Positions 10,501 to 21,196 of a DNA stretch of 64,000 bases are shown piece by piece. Below the pieces are notes generated by a model. It was not told the DNA's origin. It ran no database searches and saw only the letters and a program-made list of their open reading frames with translations. A program made the translations under genes and the position numbers. This DNA comes from Calditrichia bacterium (GTDB taxonomy: Bacteria > Calditrichota > Calditrichia > RBG-13-44-9 > J075): the NCBI GenBank assembly GCA_028284905.1, contig JANQQU010000043.1, forward strand, positions 411,526-475,525. Direction: 5' to 3'. The stretch's first letter is position 1, and the number at the start of each line of letters is the position of its first letter.

Positions 10501-11064
10501 TTAAGAAGCGTCATACGCCGCTTTTAGCCAACCGGTTAATTCATCATCAACTTGAGAGATCTCAGTGATTCTCACCCGATGACTAACCATCGCATTAAAA
10601 CTGCCACTGGCTTCCAGGCGATCGGTTGCCGGAGCGTCTTTGAGATTGATGCCAACATCGACACGGGTTTTGGTTGATGGTTGAATAATTGCAAACTGCT
10701 TGTTGCGCCGTAGACTGACATAGGCTTTCTTTGGCGCAATTTCCACATCATTTCCAAAACTGTTTATTCGTTTAATCAGCGCATCATAAACCGGGCGTAG
10801 GCCTTCCTTTGCACCGGAATATTGTAATGTAACCAGGTCTGTCGGTGCTTCATCTGCCTTGCCGGCATTGAGTGTCTTGTGGGCGATGAGGCTGGCAAAT
10901 CCATGAGTGACACCATGCTCACTCTTCAAGTGGTTAAGAATCGCCCGGTGCTTCTCCAGCCCTAGCGGAATGGTAATCTTAAGCCATTCTTCTAAGGATT
11001 TTCCTGTTTTCTCGGGCATGTTTGCGATCATCGATGCAGCCATTTCTTCCGGTGATTTAGCCAT
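10501..11064 (-). CDS. DUF4287/DUF5655 domain protein
   Basis: This 187-residue soluble protein has two domains. Residues about 1-60 match DUF4287 (the MPEKTGKSLEEW pattern, then a KSEHGVTHGFASLIAHK stretch). Residues about 80-185 match DUF5655, with RPVYDALIKRINSFG and a YVSLRRNKQFAIIQ strand. Two-domain proteins of this kind are widespread in bacteria and no enzymatic activity is established for them. There is no signal peptide, so it is cytoplasmic. It is a single gene facing the two giant surface genes and shares only the terminator region with its neighbour. The start is supported by AGGAGG just upstream on the - strand. Domain assignment is from recognition; the function is unknown. Confidence 0.85.
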   Translation of the reverse strand: MAKSPEEMAASMIANMPEKTGKSLEEWLKITIPLGLEKHRAILNHLKSEHGVTHGFASLIAHKTLNAGKADEAPTDLVTLQYSGAKEGLRPVYDALIKRINSFGNDVEIAPKKAYVSLRRNKQFAIIQPSTKTRVDVGINLKDAPATDRLEASGSFNAMVSHRVRITEISQVDDELTGWLKAAYDAS

Positions 11065-11354
11065 AAAAGCCTCCTGTCTCGCATGTTGTAAAAATATTGG
11101 TTTTGTTCGCTGTAAACTAAAAACAAACTTTTTCTTGATGCCTCACCACTCTAGGAAAATTTTTTAATAAGAGCAATAAAAAAGTGCTTGAATCCCTAAA
11201 AAATTTGGCAAAAATCAGCCCCAAAATTAAGATTTGTGAATCCAGTCATCAAAGTCACTCCTCAATATCCTAAATTATGTTGTTTTATGATGTACTGGAT
11301 AATCGATCCTCACTAAAATTGATTTAAGGGATTAGTGCAGAAGGGATTCTATTC
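11065..11354. other. Divergent intergenic region
   Basis: These 290 bases separate two divergently transcribed genes and must hold both promoters. The sequence is AT-rich. I could not assign a convincing -35/-10 pair or operator, and no small gene is evident. Confidence 0.5.
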
Positions 11355-14300
11355 ATGTTAGCGTTAATACGTGAAAAACTTGTTTTATATATTCTCGGCA
11401 TTTTATTAGGAATATCAACGACAACTCTCGCTCAAACGACCTATACCTGGAATAATTTATTAAGCGGCAACTGGACCGATGCCTCCAACTGGCTCCCCAA
11501 TGGAGTGCCCGGCACTGGTGATTTTGTAGTGCTAACCGAAGGCACAGTCGTATTGGACAGTAACTTAAGTGTATGCACGTTGGAAATGGTTACAAATAGT
11601 ATCCTTTCCGGCAGCGGCGCTATTACGATTACCGATACCCTGAACTGGTTTGGTGGCGATATGATTGGCAACGGGACGACAATTCTCCCGGATTCTGCCA
11701 TCGCCAATGTTAACAATAACACCACGATTGATTTGGATGTCCGGACGTTTGAAAATTATGGCACTGTTCTTTGGGACGGCACCGGTAAATGGAAGTTTAA
11801 GAATTACGCGTTATTCAACAACTATCTTGGTGCAGTCTTTGACATTCAACGAGATGGTGTGTTTGACTATGTGTTGGAAGATAGCGGTGGCAGTTTTATC
11901 AACTATGGCAGCGTGAAGAAAACAGCAGACGATGGCGATCGTCTGGAATTTGACATCACTTTTACAAATGCCAGCACCGGTACCGTTCAGGCCAGCAGTG
12001 GTAATCTAAGATTTGAAAGAGGCAGCACCACTGCCAGCAAAGGGAGCTTCATTGTTGATAGCGGCGCCATTATCCAGATTGCCGAGCGGCCGTTTATGCT
12101 GGACGGTGTCACCTTCAGTGGCGGGGGTACTGTTGAGATTGTTGACCGAACCAATTTCCAGGTTGTTGGCAGTGGTATAACCGTCGCCAGCGGCACGACG
12201 CTGGAAATGAATACAGATGATTCCGGGGGAGAAGGCTTTCTCGAAGGAGATGGTGACATAACCATCAATGGCACCTTTGACTGGACGGAGGGAACGCTCC
12301 AGGGTAGCGGCGATTTAATTATTAACGGTACGCTTCAGACAGTCTCGGGGGGAACGCGCATTCTTAACGGGAAAACCATCGAAAATTATGGTAGTGCGAT
12401 TTTTGATCAAACTTTCCGGATGGCTGGTAATAGCGTTTTTGACAACCGTGTCGGCGGCGTTGTCGAAACCAGGGGGCCGTATCAAATTGTATCCGTCGAT
12501 CCGGATGGTGGCAGCATCACCAATGCCGGCACTTGGATCCGTAAAACGGCCAGTGGAGAAGCTAAGGTCGACGTCCCGTTTACAAACAGCGGTTTGATCG
12601 ATATTGAAATGGGAGAACTCCGCTTCCGGGATGATATAACCAATGAAGTAACCGGCATTATTAGTGGTGTAGATACTTTGGAAGTTACCGGAGTGACATT
12701 CCTTAATAATGGAATTATTCGGCCGGGAGCATCTCCGGGACAATTGGTCGTTCTCGGAAATTTACAGCAAGGCAGCACCGGTCAGATTGATCTGGAGGTC
12801 GGCGGCACCACTCCCGGTAGTAACTTCGATCAACTGTTGGTGAGTGGCAGTGTGCAATTAGATGGGATCCTGAATCTATCATTAATTAACAGTTTTGAAC
12901 CGGCAGCAACGGATACCTTCCCGGTAATTAGCTATGCCAGCAGCAGCGGGTCATTCTTTTCGATTAATAACGCTTCTTTAAATGGAAATGGTGTTTTCAA
13001 AGTCAATTATGATAGTGATTCTCTACGACTCTCAGTGGATAGCATTCCCCGGTTTGCCCTGGATGTCGACACAGTCGGCGGCGGTGGTGTAACGCTTTCG
13101 CCAGCCGGTGGTGAATACGATACTGCAACAACGGTTATCCTTACAGCGACGGCGGATTCCGGTTTTACATTCTCCAGCTGGAGCGGCGATCTAACCAGCG
13201 CCGGTAATCCGGATACACTGGTGATGAACGAAGCAAAATCAGTCACGGCAACTTTCCTTGAACTGCCGGACTTTAATGTTGTCGCAAATGTTGTCGGTTC
13301 CGGTAGTATTACCCTGGATCCTCCCGGGGGTGTCTATGACAGCTCTTCAACTATCACTGCTACCGCAAACCCCGCTGCTGGTTATTACTTCACCGGTTGG
13401 AGCGGCGATTTAAGCGGTACGGATAATCCGGATACGCTGCTCATTGACGATAATAAAACAATCACTGCAAATTTTGCGACGCTTCCACAATTCGTCCTGG
13501 ATGTTGATACGGTTGGTGTTGGTGGAGTAACGCTCGATCCCGCCGGCGGCACCTATGACAGTACTTCAACGGTAACCTTAACCGCTACGCCTGGCGCGGG
13601 ATATTACTTTCACAGCTGGAGCGGCGATCTTGCCAGCGCTAATAATCCGGATAGTATCGTCATAAATGGCAATAAAAATGTTACCGCCAATTTCCTCGAA
13701 TTACCGGATTTTCAACTGACAACAACCGCTGTAGGAGGGAGCATCGTTCTTAATCCCGCCGGCGGTACCTATGATAGCACCACCACGGTTGTGCTCAGTG
13801 CGGTTGCGGATTCCGGCTACTACTTCAGCCATTGGACTGGCGACGTAAACGGTGAATCAAACCCGGAAAACCTGCTAATGGATGGTAACAAAAGCGTTAC
13901 AGCTGTTTTTATTCCCCGCTTTTTGTTGAGTATGGATTCCATTGGCAACGGTACTGTAACCGTTACGCCGGATTCTTCTGGCAGAATATATGACAGCTTA
14001 GATGTTGTCTCTATAAGCGCAACACCAGCGAGCGGATATTATTTTAAGCAATGGAGTGGCGACTATTCCGGGACAGATAATCCCGCTTCTGTTGAAATGA
14101 ATAGCGACAAGTCAATTACCGCTGAGTTTATCAATTTGCCTGACTTTGTGCTGGATATCGACACAGTTGGCAGTGGCGGTGTCTCGCTCTCGCCTGCCGG
14201 TGGTGTTTATGATAGTACTACCCAGGTAACCCTGACTGCGACAGCAGATCCCGGTTATGCGTTTACCGGTTGGAGCGGCGATTTAGCAAGCCTGGAAAAT

Positions 14301-17300
14301 CCCGTGATGATAACGATGGATAGTCCAAAGAACATTACGGCTACTTTCGAAGAGGTCGCTTCATTGTTTACGCTGGATGTCGACACCGTTGGCAATGGTG
14401 GCGTAACTTTGTCTCCCACCGGGCCCTCTTTTAATTCTACTGTGATGGTTACTTTAACCGCGACGGCAGATCCTGGCTACTATTTTGTCGGTTGGAGTGG
14501 CGACCTGGTTAGTGCAAACAATCCTGATAGCATATTAGTTGATGCAAATAAGAACGTTACTGCAACATTTGCCGAATTGCCGGACTTCACATTGACGACG
14601 AATACCAGTGGGCCGGGCAATGTTAGCCTCAGCCCTTCCGGCGGCGTTTATGATAGTACCACTGTTGTAACGCTTACCGCAACTGCCAGTGATCCCGACT
14701 ATAAGTTTAGTCACTGGAGTGGGGATCTAAGCAGCTCCTCAAATCCGGCGGATTTAGTAATGGATGGTAATAAGTCTGTAACCGCTAATTTTGTTTTGGA
14801 AGGTGAATCATACGAGTGGAATACGGTTGATGGTGATTGGGATATCGCCAGTAACTGGACACCAAACGGCATACCAGGTGCTCAAGACACTGCCTGGATT
14901 AAGGCCCAGGTTGTTACCCTGAACACCAACAAAAGCGTGGCAATGCTGAAAATTAGCAATGGTGGTGCTTTAAGTGGCGACAGCACTCTGACAATCACTG
15001 ATTCGCTCAGTTGGGTGTCCGGGGATATGAATGATAGCGGTAAAACTGTTATCGCTGCTTCTGCCCGGGCAAGTATTTCTCACGGCGGTAATACCATCGA
15101 TTTAAATGCCCGAACGCTGGAGAATTATGGCACGATCGTCTGGGAGGGCACCGGCGTCTGGAAATTGAAAAACAAGGCCTTTATTATCAACCGTCAAGGG
15201 GGCACTTTCGATGTTCGCCGTGATGGTATTCTCGATTATGTGCAGGATTTAACTGGTGGAAACTTCGTTAATCAAGGCACATTGATGAAGACCTCCGGCA
15301 GTGGCCGCATTGAAATTGATCCGACATTTTACAATGACGACACCGGCGTTGTCTGGTCCCGCAGCGGTACTTTACGCTTTGAACGTGGGGACTCTGTGGA
15401 AGTTAGTAGTGGCACTTTTCGTGCAGATAGCGGTCATATTGTGCAGCTCTCAGAGCGGCAATTTATGATTGATGGCGCAACTTTCTCCGGGGATGGTGTG
15501 ATTGATATGGTTGATCGTCCTAACGTGCAAATCTCCGGCAGTGGTCTAACCGTCGATAGCGATGCGACATTTGAGCTAAATACGGATGATTCCGGCGGCC
15601 AGGGTTTTCTGGAAGGTAGTGGTCCTATAAACGTAAACGGCACTTTTTTGTGGACACGAGGGACTGTTCGTGGTAGTGGTGATCTCAATATTGCCGGCAG
15701 CTTAACAACCAGCTCGACCAGCACAAAGGTACTGGATGGCCGACCTTTGAATATTAGCGGCGACATGATCGTGACCAGCACGATCCGGGTAACTGGTAAT
15801 GCCGCCATCACTAATCTTGCCAGTGGCACCATCGATTTTCAAAACAATGTGAATTTTGTAAATATTAGCCCGGGTGGCACAATTACCAATACCGGATTGG
15901 TGACCAGAACGGCAGGTACAGGCACCGCCGAAATTCAACTGGATTTTACCAATAATGGAACTGTCGGTTCAGACGCCGGAATTTTGGCCTTTGATGAATT
16001 GTTTGATCATAACAGTGGTGCGGCTATTCAAGGTAGTGATACCCTGGATTTTACCAGTGCCAGCGTTTCTTTTGACGGTGATGTCAATCCTGGCACTTCG
16101 CCAGGTATTCTGGTCGTTTCCGGTGGTTTCAATCCCTCCTCAAGCACAACCGTGAACATCGAAATCGGCGGCACCACAGTCGGTAGTGAATACGACCGCT
16201 TTGTTGTGCCCGGCACTGCCAACCTTGACGGTACGTTAAATATCTCTCTGATTAATGGCTACTCACCTCCAGCAGGTGAAACATTTACGGTCTTTACTGC
16301 CGGCACCAGAAATGGTCAGTTTGCAACGGTGAATGTGCCATCATCAGGAGGCAGCGATGTCTTTGACGTTACTTATTCCGGAGATGACATCATTCTAACA
16401 AGTCAGCTCAATCCACAATTTACCGTAACGCTCGATACCATCGGAAATGGCGGTATTACCTTAAACCCGGACAGAAGTGGTTACTATCGCGATGAAGAAG
16501 TTGAAGCGACCGCGACAGCGGATTCCGGCTATCGTTTTCTTAGCTGGGGCGGCGATCTAAGTGGCAGTGATAATCCGGATACGGTCATTGTGGATACTAA
16601 CAAAACGATTTCTGCCAGCTTTATTCGCCAATATAAAATTAATACCACGATTGTGAGCGGCGGGAGCATTCAATTTAGCCCTACTGCGATAAATGGTGGT
16701 TTTGACAGCCTCTCTACGGTAACGTTGACGGCTGTGCCGGATTCCGGATATATCTTTGTTGGCTGGAGTGGCGACCTGAGTGGATCCGGTCTGACGGATT
16801 CCCTGGTAATGACCCAGGATTATAATGTGACAGCAACTTTCCAGGCACGCTTTGCATTGGCGACAACAACTGTCGGAAATGGAAGTGTTGTACTGTTACC
16901 AGCAGGAGGCGTCTATGATAGTTCTGTCGTTGTTACCCTAACGGCAACCCCGGGAGCAGGCTATGCTTTTGCCGGCTGGAGTGGCGATCTCTCCGGCAGC
17001 GCTAATCCGGATAGTGTGACGATGGATAGTGATAAGAATGTAACCGCACTTTTTGTCCCGCAATATTCTGTTATGCTCGACACCATTGGAGGCGGAGGCT
17101 TGACGCTTAGTCCCAGTGGAGGTATTTACGATAGTTCAACAACTGTTGTCGTAACCGCGACTGCGGATTCCGGCTTTGCCTTTGCCAATTGGAGTGGCGA
17201 TTTATCCGGCAATGCCAATCCGGATAGCCTGATAATAAATAGTAACAAACAAATTACCGGGCGTTTTATTCCTACCTATACGCTAACGACGGTTGTCGAT

Positions 17301-20300
17301 TCCGGTGGTGTTATATCTCTCTCTCCGAACAATCCTGGCGGCGTTTTTGACAGCGCTACGGTGGTTACACTTACAGCGACTGCGGACTCCGGGTTTGTCT
17401 TCGATAGTTGGAGCGGCAATTTGTCCGGCACTGAATCGATCGATAGTTTAACCATGAATACTGACAAATCAGTAACGGCTGTTTTTACAAAACTTGCTGA
17501 ACTACAGTTTACCGTTACTATAGATACCGTTGGTCCGGGTGTTATCACACCCTCGCCCAATGATACCGCTTATGATGGCGGCACTATTGTCGAATATACA
17601 GCCACGCCAGATTCCGGCGCACGTTTCGTTGGCTGGAGCGGCGATCTCTCCGGGACTGCCAATCCGGACAGCCTGACAATTGATGAAAATAAAGCGATTA
17701 CCGGCACATTTATCCGGCAGTATCTGCTAACATTGAATGGCGACGCTGGCGGTGCAATTACAACAGTGCCGGACACCAGTGGCGGTGCAATTTATGATAG
17801 CTTAACTCAGATTATATTCACTGCTACGCCGGACAGTGGTTATCGTTTTGCTAGCTGGAGCGGCGATCTCTCCGGGACTGCCAGCCCGGATAGTCTGATC
17901 ATGGACGCAGATCGAACAGTGAATGGAGATTTTCTGCGGCAGTATCGACTGATTGTCGGGGAGGCGCAGGGTGGCTTAGTGCAATTGAATCCCGACACCA
18001 GTGCCGGTGGTCTCTATGATAGCGCAACCGTTGTGCAGGTAACCGCAATTCCCGATTCCGGATATACTTTCCTGAGCTGGAGTGGTGACTTATCCAGTGC
18101 AGATTCGACAGATAGCTTGACGATGAATGGCGACAAAACCATTACACCACAATTTTTCCGGCGATTTACACTTGCTGTGGATTCGACAGCCGGGGGAGGG
18201 GTGACGGTTTCTCCGAATGATACAATCTTTGATATAAATACCGTTGTTACATTAACTGCCAACCCGGATAGCGCATATCGTTTTAACGCCTGGAGCGGAG
18301 ACTTGAGTTCAACGGTAAGTCCGGACAGTGTTGTAATGGACGGCGATAAGCAGGTAACAGCCAATTTTCTCCGACAATTTAGTCTTGCGCTGGATAATGG
18401 GACCGGTGGTAACATCAGTGTATCTCCGGATACAGTAGGTGGTTCGTTATATGATAGCCTTTCCCGCCCGGTTTTTACCGCGATTCCGGATAGTGGATAT
18501 CGTTTTCTTAGCTGGGGTGGCGATCTCAGTGGTAGTGCAAATCCCGATAGTTTGCTCATCACGGCGAACAGTCTGGTCTCTGCCAGTTTTATCAAACAAT
18601 ATAAATTAACCGTTGTAAATGCTGCTGGCGGTTCAGTGCAATTAAACCCGGATACCAGTAGCAGCGGTACTTATGATAGTGCTACTGTTGTTTATGCAAC
18701 TGCAATGCCCGATTCGGGATACATCTTCCTCGGTTGGAGCGGTGATCTTAGCGGGACGGATACCACCGACAGCCTGACAATGGATGGCGACAAATCTATT
18801 GCTCCGCAATTCCTGGCACGCTTCGCTCTAACGGTAGATTCCACCGCTGGTGGCAGCTTAACAGTTTCATCCAGTGATACTATCTTCGATAGTTTAGCTG
18901 TCGTCACTTTTACCGCTACAGCAGACAGTGCATATCGTTTCTCCGGTTGGAGCGGTGACCTTAGTGGTAGCGCTAACCCGGATAGTATTGTTATGAATAG
19001 CGACAAACAAGTAACCGCTAATTTTATTCGACAATTCACATTAGCAACCTCTGTTGCTGGAGATGGCTCAGTCAGCCTGGATCCCTCCGGAGGTGTTTAT
19101 GACAGCGCAACCGTTGTTACCATGACCGCAACGCCGGGGCCCGGCCGAGTGTTTTCCGGGTGGAGTGGGGATACGACTGGCACTGAGGCTGCAATTGCTA
19201 TTCCGATGAATTCAGATAAGCAGTTTACCGCTTCATTTGCGATCCCAACTGCAATTACCTTTGAGGAAGTGGAAACCGGCACAAGTAGCAGCAGTAGTAG
19301 CGTGACGACATCATCCGCCCTTACCGCAGAAAATGATCACCTATATATTGCAGCGATTTCCACGCGTTCTCATGTTTTAGTAGACACAGTGACCGGCTTA
19401 GGACTTAGCTGGCAGTCAGCAGATGAACAATGCGCCGGACGCAGTCAAACCGGTGTGGAAGTCTGGTATGCGGTCGGAACACCCAGTGGAAACAGTACTG
19501 TCACAGCAACATTAACCGGTTCTTCTCAGAATACTGTGCTGGCAGTCAGCCGTTACTCCGGTGTCGACCCAGCTCAGCCAATCGGGGCGATAATATCCGG
19601 CAATACCAATGGATTAGACGGTAGCTGTAGCGGTGGTTCCGATAGTGATTCATATGCCTTTAACATCACCACATCGATTGATGGCGCCTACGTTTACAGT
19701 GCTGTGGGCATTCGCAATAAAACACATACATCGCCGACTGCATATACCGAACGGGCGGAAGTGAATAAAGGCGGTAGTTTAGGATCGGCAGCGACACTTG
19801 CAGTCCAGGATCGCGAAGCGGAAACAGCCGGATCGATTCTCGTTAATGGTGGCATTAGTGATGATGTCGATTGGGCAATGATCGGATTGGAAATTCGTCC
19901 GCAAGTTGTGGTGAATACTTATACCCTGACGGCATCTGCTGGCAGCGGTGGTAGTATTACACAAAGTCCGCAGGATTCAACTTATGATGAAAATACTGTG
20001 GTAACATTGACGGCTGTAGCAGATAGTGCCTATCGATTTGTCAGTTGGGGTGGCGACCTAAGTGGTAGCGCGAATCCCGATAGCATTACGATGGATGGTA
20101 ACAAAACGGTCTCCGCCAGTTTTATTCGTCAATTCTCTTTGACAACGACTGTTGACAGTGGCGGCAGTATTACGCTTTCACCCTCCGGCGGTGTTTATGA
20201 CAGCGCGACGGTGGTAACCGCGACGGCAGTGCCGGACAGTGGCTATAGTTTTGTTGGCTGGAGTGATGCGCTGGGAGGAATTGTTAATCCGGATAGTGTT

Positions 20301-21110
20301 CAGATGGATTCTAATACTGTCATTGGGGCAATCTTCCAACAGAATCTGCCACCAGTGGTAAATGCAAAGGTTTGGCTGGAAGGCCCTTATAATGCCGGTG
20401 AAATGGACACCACATTGGCTGCCAATGCGCTGTTACCAGTACAGCAACCGTTTAATACTGCACCATGGAATTATACCGGCGATGACAGTGTTGTAACCAT
20501 GCCGACCAATGTTGTTGATTGGGTGCTAGTGGCATTGCGAAATACGCCCACCGGTTCGGACACATCCCGACGAGCGGGCTTGTTGAAAAAAGATGGCACA
20601 ATCACTGATATGGATGGCAGCACTTTAACCTTCGACGGAATGACCGCCGGGGATTATTATGTGGTCATTATGCATCGGAATCATCTGGCGATTATGAGCA
20701 GCAATGCGTTGTCCTTAAGCGATAGTAGTTCTCTTTACGATTTCACCACTTCCCAGGGCACTGCCTATGGCAGCGATCCGTTAACGGAAGTTAGCGCCGG
20801 TGTTTTCGGAATGTATTCCGGGGATGGTAATGCCGATGGAGGTATTGACGCTACAGACAAGAATACTGTTTGGCGTGCGCAAAATGCCACATTGTGGAAT
20901 TATAGCAAATATTCGGATTTTAATCTCGATGGTGGTGTTGATGTGCTGGATCTAAACGTCGGCTGGCGAGTGAACAATGGGGTTTCTACCCAGGTGCCTT
21001 CCGGCGGAATGGCAAAGAATAGTACGACCGGTGGGGGAAAGGGGAAAACGTCCGGTAGTAAATCTCCGCCCGTTGGTGCAATCCTGCCAACAGAAAACCG
21101 CACTCGATAG
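11355..21110 (+). CDS. Giant exported repeat protein (3251 residues) with 23 InlB/Flg_new-like repeats
   Basis: A signal peptide covers residues 1-26 (ends TTLAQ). Two copies of a beta-helix-like domain opening with a W..G.W..ASNW.PNG.PG pattern lie at about 29-560 and 1152-1682. After the first copy come 8 short repeats, after the second 13, and 2 more near the end. These roughly 75-residue repeats share the core W(S/G)GDLSG..NPDSL.(M/I)...K.(V/I)(T/S)A.F and resemble the bacterial repeat family found in surface proteins. Residues about 2634-2848 repeat the N-terminal module of the preceding giant protein. Residues about 2999-3215 repeat its C-terminal cassette, including the dockerin-like loops DGGIDATDKN and DGGVDVLDLN. 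The end is a basic, Gly/Ser-rich tail without a sorting domain. A long surface stalk or adhesin is inferred. Internal repetition makes this gene prone to assembly collapse. Confidence 0.87.
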   Translation: MLALIREKLVLYILGILLGISTTTLAQTTYTWNNLLSGNWTDASNWLPNGVPGTGDFVVLTEGTVVLDSNLSVCTLEMVTNSILSGSGAITITDTLNWFGGDMIGNGTTILPDSAIANVNNNTTIDLDVRTFENYGTVLWDGTGKWKFKNYALFNNYLGAVFDIQRDGVFDYVLEDSGGSFINYGSVKKTADDGDRLEFDITFTNASTGTVQASSGNLRFERGSTTASKGSFIVDSGAIIQIAERPFMLDGVTFSGGGTVEIVDRTNFQVVGSGITVASGTTLEMNTDDSGGEGFLEGDGDITINGTFDWTEGTLQGSGDLIINGTLQTVSGGTRILNGKTIENYGSAIFDQTFRMAGNSVFDNRVGGVVETRGPYQIVSVDPDGGSITNAGTWIRKTASGEAKVDVPFTNSGLIDIEMGELRFRDDITNEVTGIISGVDTLEVTGVTFLNNGIIRPGASPGQLVVLGNLQQGSTGQIDLEVGGTTPGSNFDQLLVSGSVQLDGILNLSLINSFEPAATDTFPVISYASSSGSFFSINNASLNGNGVFKVNYDSDSLRLSVDSIPRFALDVDTVGGGGVTLSPAGGEYDTATTVILTATADSGFTFSSWSGDLTSAGNPDTLVMNEAKSVTATFLELPDFNVVANVVGSGSITLDPPGGVYDSSSTITATANPAAGYYFTGWSGDLSGTDNPDTLLIDDNKTITANFATLPQFVLDVDTVGVGGVTLDPAGGTYDSTSTVTLTATPGAGYYFHSWSGDLASANNPDSIVINGNKNVTANFLELPDFQLTTTAVGGSIVLNPAGGTYDSTTTVVLSAVADSGYYFSHWTGDVNGESNPENLLMDGNKSVTAVFIPRFLLSMDSIGNGTVTVTPDSSGRIYDSLDVVSISATPASGYYFKQWSGDYSGTDNPASVEMNSDKSITAEFINLPDFVLDIDTVGSGGVSLSPAGGVYDSTTQVTLTATADPGYAFTGWSGDLASLENPVMITMDSPKNITATFEEVASLFTLDVDTVGNGGVTLSPTGPSFNSTVMVTLTATADPGYYFVGWSGDLVSANNPDSILVDANKNVTATFAELPDFTLTTNTSGPGNVSLSPSGGVYDSTTVVTLTATASDPDYKFSHWSGDLSSSSNPADLVMDGNKSVTANFVLEGESYEWNTVDGDWDIASNWTPNGIPGAQDTAWIKAQVVTLNTNKSVAMLKISNGGALSGDSTLTITDSLSWVSGDMNDSGKTVIAASARASISHGGNTIDLNARTLENYGTIVWEGTGVWKLKNKAFIINRQGGTFDVRRDGILDYVQDLTGGNFVNQGTLMKTSGSGRIEIDPTFYNDDTGVVWSRSGTLRFERGDSVEVSSGTFRADSGHIVQLSERQFMIDGATFSGDGVIDMVDRPNVQISGSGLTVDSDATFELNTDDSGGQGFLEGSGPINVNGTFLWTRGTVRGSGDLNIAGSLTTSSTSTKVLDGRPLNISGDMIVTSTIRVTGNAAITNLASGTIDFQNNVNFVNISPGGTITNTGLVTRTAGTGTAEIQLDFTNNGTVGSDAGILAFDELFDHNSGAAIQGSDTLDFTSASVSFDGDVNPGTSPGILVVSGGFNPSSSTTVNIEIGGTTVGSEYDRFVVPGTANLDGTLNISLINGYSPPAGETFTVFTAGTRNGQFATVNVPSSGGSDVFDVTYSGDDIILTSQLNPQFTVTLDTIGNGGITLNPDRSGYYRDEEVEATATADSGYRFLSWGGDLSGSDNPDTVIVDTNKTISASFIRQYKINTTIVSGGSIQFSPTAINGGFDSLSTVTLTAVPDSGYIFVGWSGDLSGSGLTDSLVMTQDYNVTATFQARFALATTTVGNGSVVLLPAGGVYDSSVVVTLTATPGAGYAFAGWSGDLSGSANPDSVTMDSDKNVTALFVPQYSVMLDTIGGGGLTLSPSGGIYDSSTTVVVTATADSGFAFANWSGDLSGNANPDSLIINSNKQITGRFIPTYTLTTVVDSGGVISLSPNNPGGVFDSATVVTLTATADSGFVFDSWSGNLSGTESIDSLTMNTDKSVTAVFTKLAELQFTVTIDTVGPGVITPSPNDTAYDGGTIVEYTATPDSGARFVGWSGDLSGTANPDSLTIDENKAITGTFIRQYLLTLNGDAGGAITTVPDTSGGAIYDSLTQIIFTATPDSGYRFASWSGDLSGTASPDSLIMDADRTVNGDFLRQYRLIVGEAQGGLVQLNPDTSAGGLYDSATVVQVTAIPDSGYTFLSWSGDLSSADSTDSLTMNGDKTITPQFFRRFTLAVDSTAGGGVTVSPNDTIFDINTVVTLTANPDSAYRFNAWSGDLSSTVSPDSVVMDGDKQVTANFLRQFSLALDNGTGGNISVSPDTVGGSLYDSLSRPVFTAIPDSGYRFLSWGGDLSGSANPDSLLITANSLVSASFIKQYKLTVVNAAGGSVQLNPDTSSSGTYDSATVVYATAMPDSGYIFLGWSGDLSGTDTTDSLTMDGDKSIAPQFLARFALTVDSTAGGSLTVSSSDTIFDSLAVVTFTATADSAYRFSGWSGDLSGSANPDSIVMNSDKQVTANFIRQFTLATSVAGDGSVSLDPSGGVYDSATVVTMTATPGPGRVFSGWSGDTTGTEAAIAIPMNSDKQFTASFAIPTAITFEEVETGTSSSSSSVTTSSALTAENDHLYIAAISTRSHVLVDTVTGLGLSWQSADEQCAGRSQTGVEVWYAVGTPSGNSTVTATLTGSSQNTVLAVSRYSGVDPAQPIGAIISGNTNGLDGSCSGGSDSDSYAFNITTSIDGAYVYSAVGIRNKTHTSPTAYTERAEVNKGGSLGSAATLAVQDREAETAGSILVNGGISDDVDWAMIGLEIRPQVVVNTYTLTASAGSGGSITQSPQDSTYDENTVVTLTAVADSAYRFVSWGGDLSGSANPDSITMDGNKTVSASFIRQFSLTTTVDSGGSITLSPSGGVYDSATVVTATAVPDSGYSFVGWSDALGGIVNPDSVQMDSNTVIGAIFQQNLPPVVNAKVWLEGPYNAGEMDTTLAANALLPVQQPFNTAPWNYTGDDSVVTMPTNVVDWVLVALRNTPTGSDTSRRAGLLKKDGTITDMDGSTLTFDGMTAGDYYVVIMHRNHLAIMSSNALSLSDSSSLYDFTTSQGTAYGSDPLTEVSAGVFGMYSGDGNADGGIDATDKNTVWRAQNATLWNYSKYSDFNLDGGVDVLDLNVGWRVNNGVSTQVPSGGMAKNSTTGGGKGKTSGSKSPPVGAILPTENRTR

Positions 21111-21126
21111 TAGATTTCCCTGACAA

Positions 21127-21162
21127 TTTCGCCAATGCTGATATTCTTCAACATTGGCGAAA
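21127..21162. terminator. Hairpin between convergent genes
   Basis: An 11-bp perfect stem (21127-21137 with 21152-21162) with a 14-nt loop sits in the 86-base gap between convergent genes. Neither side has a strong T tract, so it may be a weak or factor-assisted terminator. Confidence 0.5.
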
Positions 21163-21196
21163 AATATGTCTAAAAAATTCCACCTAAACAGATGCC

